Source: Serripes groenlandicus
Taxonomy: Eukaryota; Mollusca; Bivalvia; Cardiida; Cardiidae
Length of the DNA stretch: 64,000 nucleotides
NCBI GenBank assembly: GCA_031761405.1
Contig: JASEVX010000033.1
Coordinates: 614,522-678,521, forward strand
Direction: 5' to 3'
Made by a program: the position numbers and the translations under genes. This document shows positions 61,367 through 64,000 of the stretch, piece by piece. The notes beneath the pieces were generated by a model that saw only the letters and a list, made by a program, of their open reading frames with translations, made no database searches and was not told where the DNA came from. The first letter of the stretch is position 1, and the number at the start of each line of letters is the position of its first letter.

Positions 61367-61574
61367 TTAACCCTTTCCCTCATACGACAATTATGCATTA
61401 TATTGAACGTATTTTGTCAAAAGATAGAAAATCTCATTAATTGAATGTATTACCTATGACAAAAAGTGAAAAACATTGTGGCAAAAGGAGATATTGCACG
61501 TTTTGAGGAATGTTTTCAAAAAGCTGTCTGCTGCAGAGGCGTCAGAAAGCGTCTATATGAGGGAAAGGGTTAAC
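61367..61574 (-). mobile_element. MITE with central deletion, flanked by 22-bp direct repeats
   Basis: Both termini present. Flanks TTAACAATGGACTAATAATT(AA) and TTAACAATAGACTAATAATT(AA) are direct repeats far longer than the 4-bp target of this family. Confidence 0.82.
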
Positions 61575-61640
61575 AATAGACTAATAATTAAGGCATTTCA
61601 AGTGTTGACTGCTTTTGACAATACAGGAGGAAATTATTCA

Positions 61641-62267
61641 GCATGCTTACCAACCTTTTCTCATCCTCAAGGGGGAGTTTCATAATCTCAAAGTGGGGGA
61701 TCGGGGTTTGAAGGGGGGAGATTTTCAGCGCCATGAATTTAACAGTAGAAATGTTCACAATAGAACGGAATTTTGATAACTATGCAGGGATACATGTACA
61801 ATACTTTCAATATTTAATATAGGAAAATAATTAAAAAGACTCATTTTGAGAATGTTTTCTATTAAACAGATTATTTTCAACTGTATCTTAGCATTTAAGT
61901 ATTATTTTGGAATTTTTTCAAATCTGTTTGATATTTAGAAATGTTTTAACTGTGGTTAACTAGAAAATCACGCAAGTTGTCTGTTATGTCAAAGACTTTC
62001 ATATTACATCCAAAAAAATAAAAATATTAACAACATTTTAATTTATAGACATACTTTTGAATGAAAAACACGGGTACCAATGGAATAAAGACACATGGAG
62101 AAGAAATATACATACATGTATTAATCATTTAATTGAGCTACACACATTGTTTTGAACTTGTTGAAAGGAAGGGCCTTTTATCAGTGACAATATGTTAAAA
62201 AGTTGATGTTAGAAAATGATTGTAGTAATTTTCAGTACATTTATCCTCATGATTTGATTAAAAAAAA

Positions 62268-62307
<40 letters not shown>

Positions 62308-62403
62308 CGAATTTTCGAAAATCGTGAGTTTCTCCCTCACGATCGTGGGGTTACGCCCTTCAAATCGTGAGACTCACGATTGAATCTGGAGGGTTGGTAA
62401 GCA
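61641..62403. mobile_element. Candidate DNA element, GCATGCTTACCAACC termini
   Basis: Left end GCATGCTTACCAACC and right end GGTTGGTAAGCATG are inverted. The interior has GAAACTCC/GAGTTTC motifs near both ends and a long T-run. No clear target duplication seen and no coding frame. Confidence 0.55.
62262..62301. repeat. Poly-T tract
   Basis: About 32 T in a row after a short A/T mix. Confidence 0.9.
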
Positions 62404-62564
62404 TGTATTATTGTCAAATTGAAAATATGGTTTTGAGTTGAAAGCATTGTGGGAAACAGAGAACTTTCTAATAATTATCCCCATAATTGAGCTATTTCTC
62501 CTTACCAATTTTTTGTCCAAAAGTTAGTTGTCTGCAGCAGACGACTTTGAACATAGTTTGTCAA

Positions 62565-63716
62565 ACAAGAGCACCGCGTACAGCAGACGCTCGACTGATA
62601 GAAAACAGAAAACAAGAGGGCCATGATGGCCCTGGAATCGCTCACCTGATTTTTTTTTTCACTTTAGCTATATAAGCCCCGCCATCTGGCGGGCATAGTT
62701 TCCAACCAATCAACTTGGCTTTAAGGAATCTGATAGAGGGTCACCCTAGGAACATTTCTACAAAATTATTTGAAAATCGGCCTGACACTTTTGAAGGAGA
62801 AGATTTTTTAAGTTTTCACTATAGCAATAAAAGGCAAAATAGCCCCGCCCCCTGGCGGCCATGTTTTTTGACCAATCAACATGGCTTGAAGGAATCTGAT
62901 AGAGGGTCATCCAAGGAACATTTCTACAAAATTATTTGAAAATCGGCCCGACACTTTTGGAGGAGAAGATTTTTTAAGTTTGCACTATAGCTATATAAGG
63001 CAAAAAAGCCCCGCCCCCCCCCTGGCGGCCATGATTTTCGACCAATCAACATGGCTTGAAGGAATCTGATAGAGGGTCATCCAAGGAACATTTCTACAAA
63101 ATTATTTGAAAATCGGCCTGACACTTTCGGAGGAGAAGATTTTTTAAGTTTGCACTATAGCCATATAAGGAAAAATAGCCCCGCCCCCCCTGGCGGGCAT
63201 GTTTTTCGACCAATCAACATGGCTTGAAGGAATCTGATAGAGGGTCACCCGAGGAACATTTCTACAAAATTATTTGAAAATCGGCCTGACACTTTCGGAG
63301 GAGAAGATTTTTTAAGAATTTTGAAGTTTTTTCATTTCGTTGCCATGGAAACCAGAATTATGCATGGATCCCGAAAATTTTAAGGAATTCTGGTGAGGAC
63401 ATTGAGAGGATGCTTTCTGTGAAGTTTCATCCCAGTTGACCCACCGGTTACAGAGGAGAAAATGTTGACGGACGCCGGACGCCGGACGCCGGACGCCGGA
63501 CATAGGGCGATCACAATAACTCACCTTGAGCACTTCGTGCACAGGTGAGCTAAAAAGCTGAGCTGAACAAAAAACCTTAACCGGACGACCACGTCGCCGC
63601 CACAGAAAAAAAGCTGAGCTGAACAAAAAAACTTAACCAGACGACCACGCCGCCGCCGACAACGATGCCAGGGTCATGACAATAGCTCTCGTTTTTTCAA
63701 AAGTCAAGCTAAAAAT
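62565..63716 (+). mobile_element. Helentron-like element 'D', interrupted
   Basis: Head ACAAGAGCACCGCGTACAGC; tail GACCACGTCGCCGCC, then CAAAAGTCAAGCTAAAAA. The tail section AAGCTGAGCTGAACAAAAAA is duplicated (63556 and 63610). Element 62612-63556 sits inside at the same point as in the copy at 37946. Confidence 0.78.
62612..63556 (+). mobile_element. Helentron-like element, CTCACCTG family, nested in D
   Basis: Head and tail as at 40735, to which it is almost identical at the 5' end; it lacks the SINE. A (GACGCCG)n run precedes the tail hairpin. Confidence 0.87.
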
Positions 63717-64000
63717 AGAAAATCTGTATAATTGAAAGGATAACCTATGACTGACTAAAAGTGGAATATATTGTGTCAAAAGGAGAAAATGCTTGTTTTG
63801 AGCAATTTCTTCTTTTGTCACTATGTTTTCAAAAAGCCATCTGCTGCAGACACATTTAAACACATATTCAGCAGAGGAATTTTGGAAACGTCGTCACAAA
63901 AGAAGAAATTCTCCATAATTGACAATTTCTTCCCCTTTGCCACAATGACTTCAATTCTATTCAGTTAATACACTTTGATTTGTAGAGATTTTCAGTAACT

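Larger units (their letters stand above)
62520..63860 (-). mobile_element. MITE split by a two-level nest
   Basis: The left piece GCAGCAGACGACTTTGAACA then TAGTTTGTCAA is interrupted at 62565. It resumes at 63714 with TAGAAAATCTGTATAATTGA and runs to GCCATCTGCTGCAG. The two halves join at the expected MITE position. Confidence 0.8.

Overview
The window is eukaryotic nuclear DNA, AT-rich and repeat-dense. Its repeat types suggest a bivalve mollusc: tRNA-derived SINEs of mollusc type, TTAA-flanked MITEs, and Helentron/'pearl'-like elements with internal tandem repeats. The species is inferred only from repeat style and from the gene structure; no decisive species marker was seen. A 200-base assembly gap lies at 15994-16193.

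One protein-coding gene can be reconstructed with confidence. It is a fatty-acid amide hydrolase (FAAH1-type amidase-signature serine hydrolase) on the minus strand. Fourteen exons between 58502 and 23584 have GT-AG introns and mutually compatible phases. They join into 523 codons (522 residues plus stop) without a frame break. The catalytic Lys-Ser-Ser triad is intact (residues 83, 158 and 182 of the partial product, equal to mammalian K142, S217 and S241 with a constant offset of 59). About 59 N-terminal residues, which would include the membrane anchor of mammalian FAAH, are not found; their exon lies either in 58.5-64 kb or beyond the window. A possible terminal exon of an unidentified plus-strand gene (5628-5744) would make the 3' neighbour convergent with FAAH.

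Region by region: 1-7.7 kb holds many MITE copies plus the candidate plus-strand exon. 8-10.6 kb holds tandem-repeat elements and SINE pieces. 11-16 kb holds old MITE fragments and one intact SINE with target-site duplication. 16.2-19.1 kb holds two tandem-repeat arrays beside the gap. 20-23.4 kb holds Helentron-like elements, one nested in a pogo/Tc1-like element. 23.6-58.5 kb is the FAAH gene, with introns built almost wholly of mobile elements. 58.5-64 kb holds a further element cluster, including a three-level nest.

Two element classes dominate. The first is a ~230-bp, nearly fully palindromic MITE with CCCTTTCC termini flanked by TTAA (piggyBac-like), present in several dozen copies. The second is a superfamily of non-autonomous elements that begin ACAAGAG, carry internal 100-180-bp tandem repeats, and end in a hairpin followed by GAGCTAAAAA, with a short head sequence repeated inverted near the tail; this is the Helentron-associated architecture. 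No transposase, helicase or reverse transcriptase coding sequence was recognised, so all elements appear non-autonomous. The most notable pattern is that MITE ends lie 5-60 bp from at least ten FAAH splice junctions.
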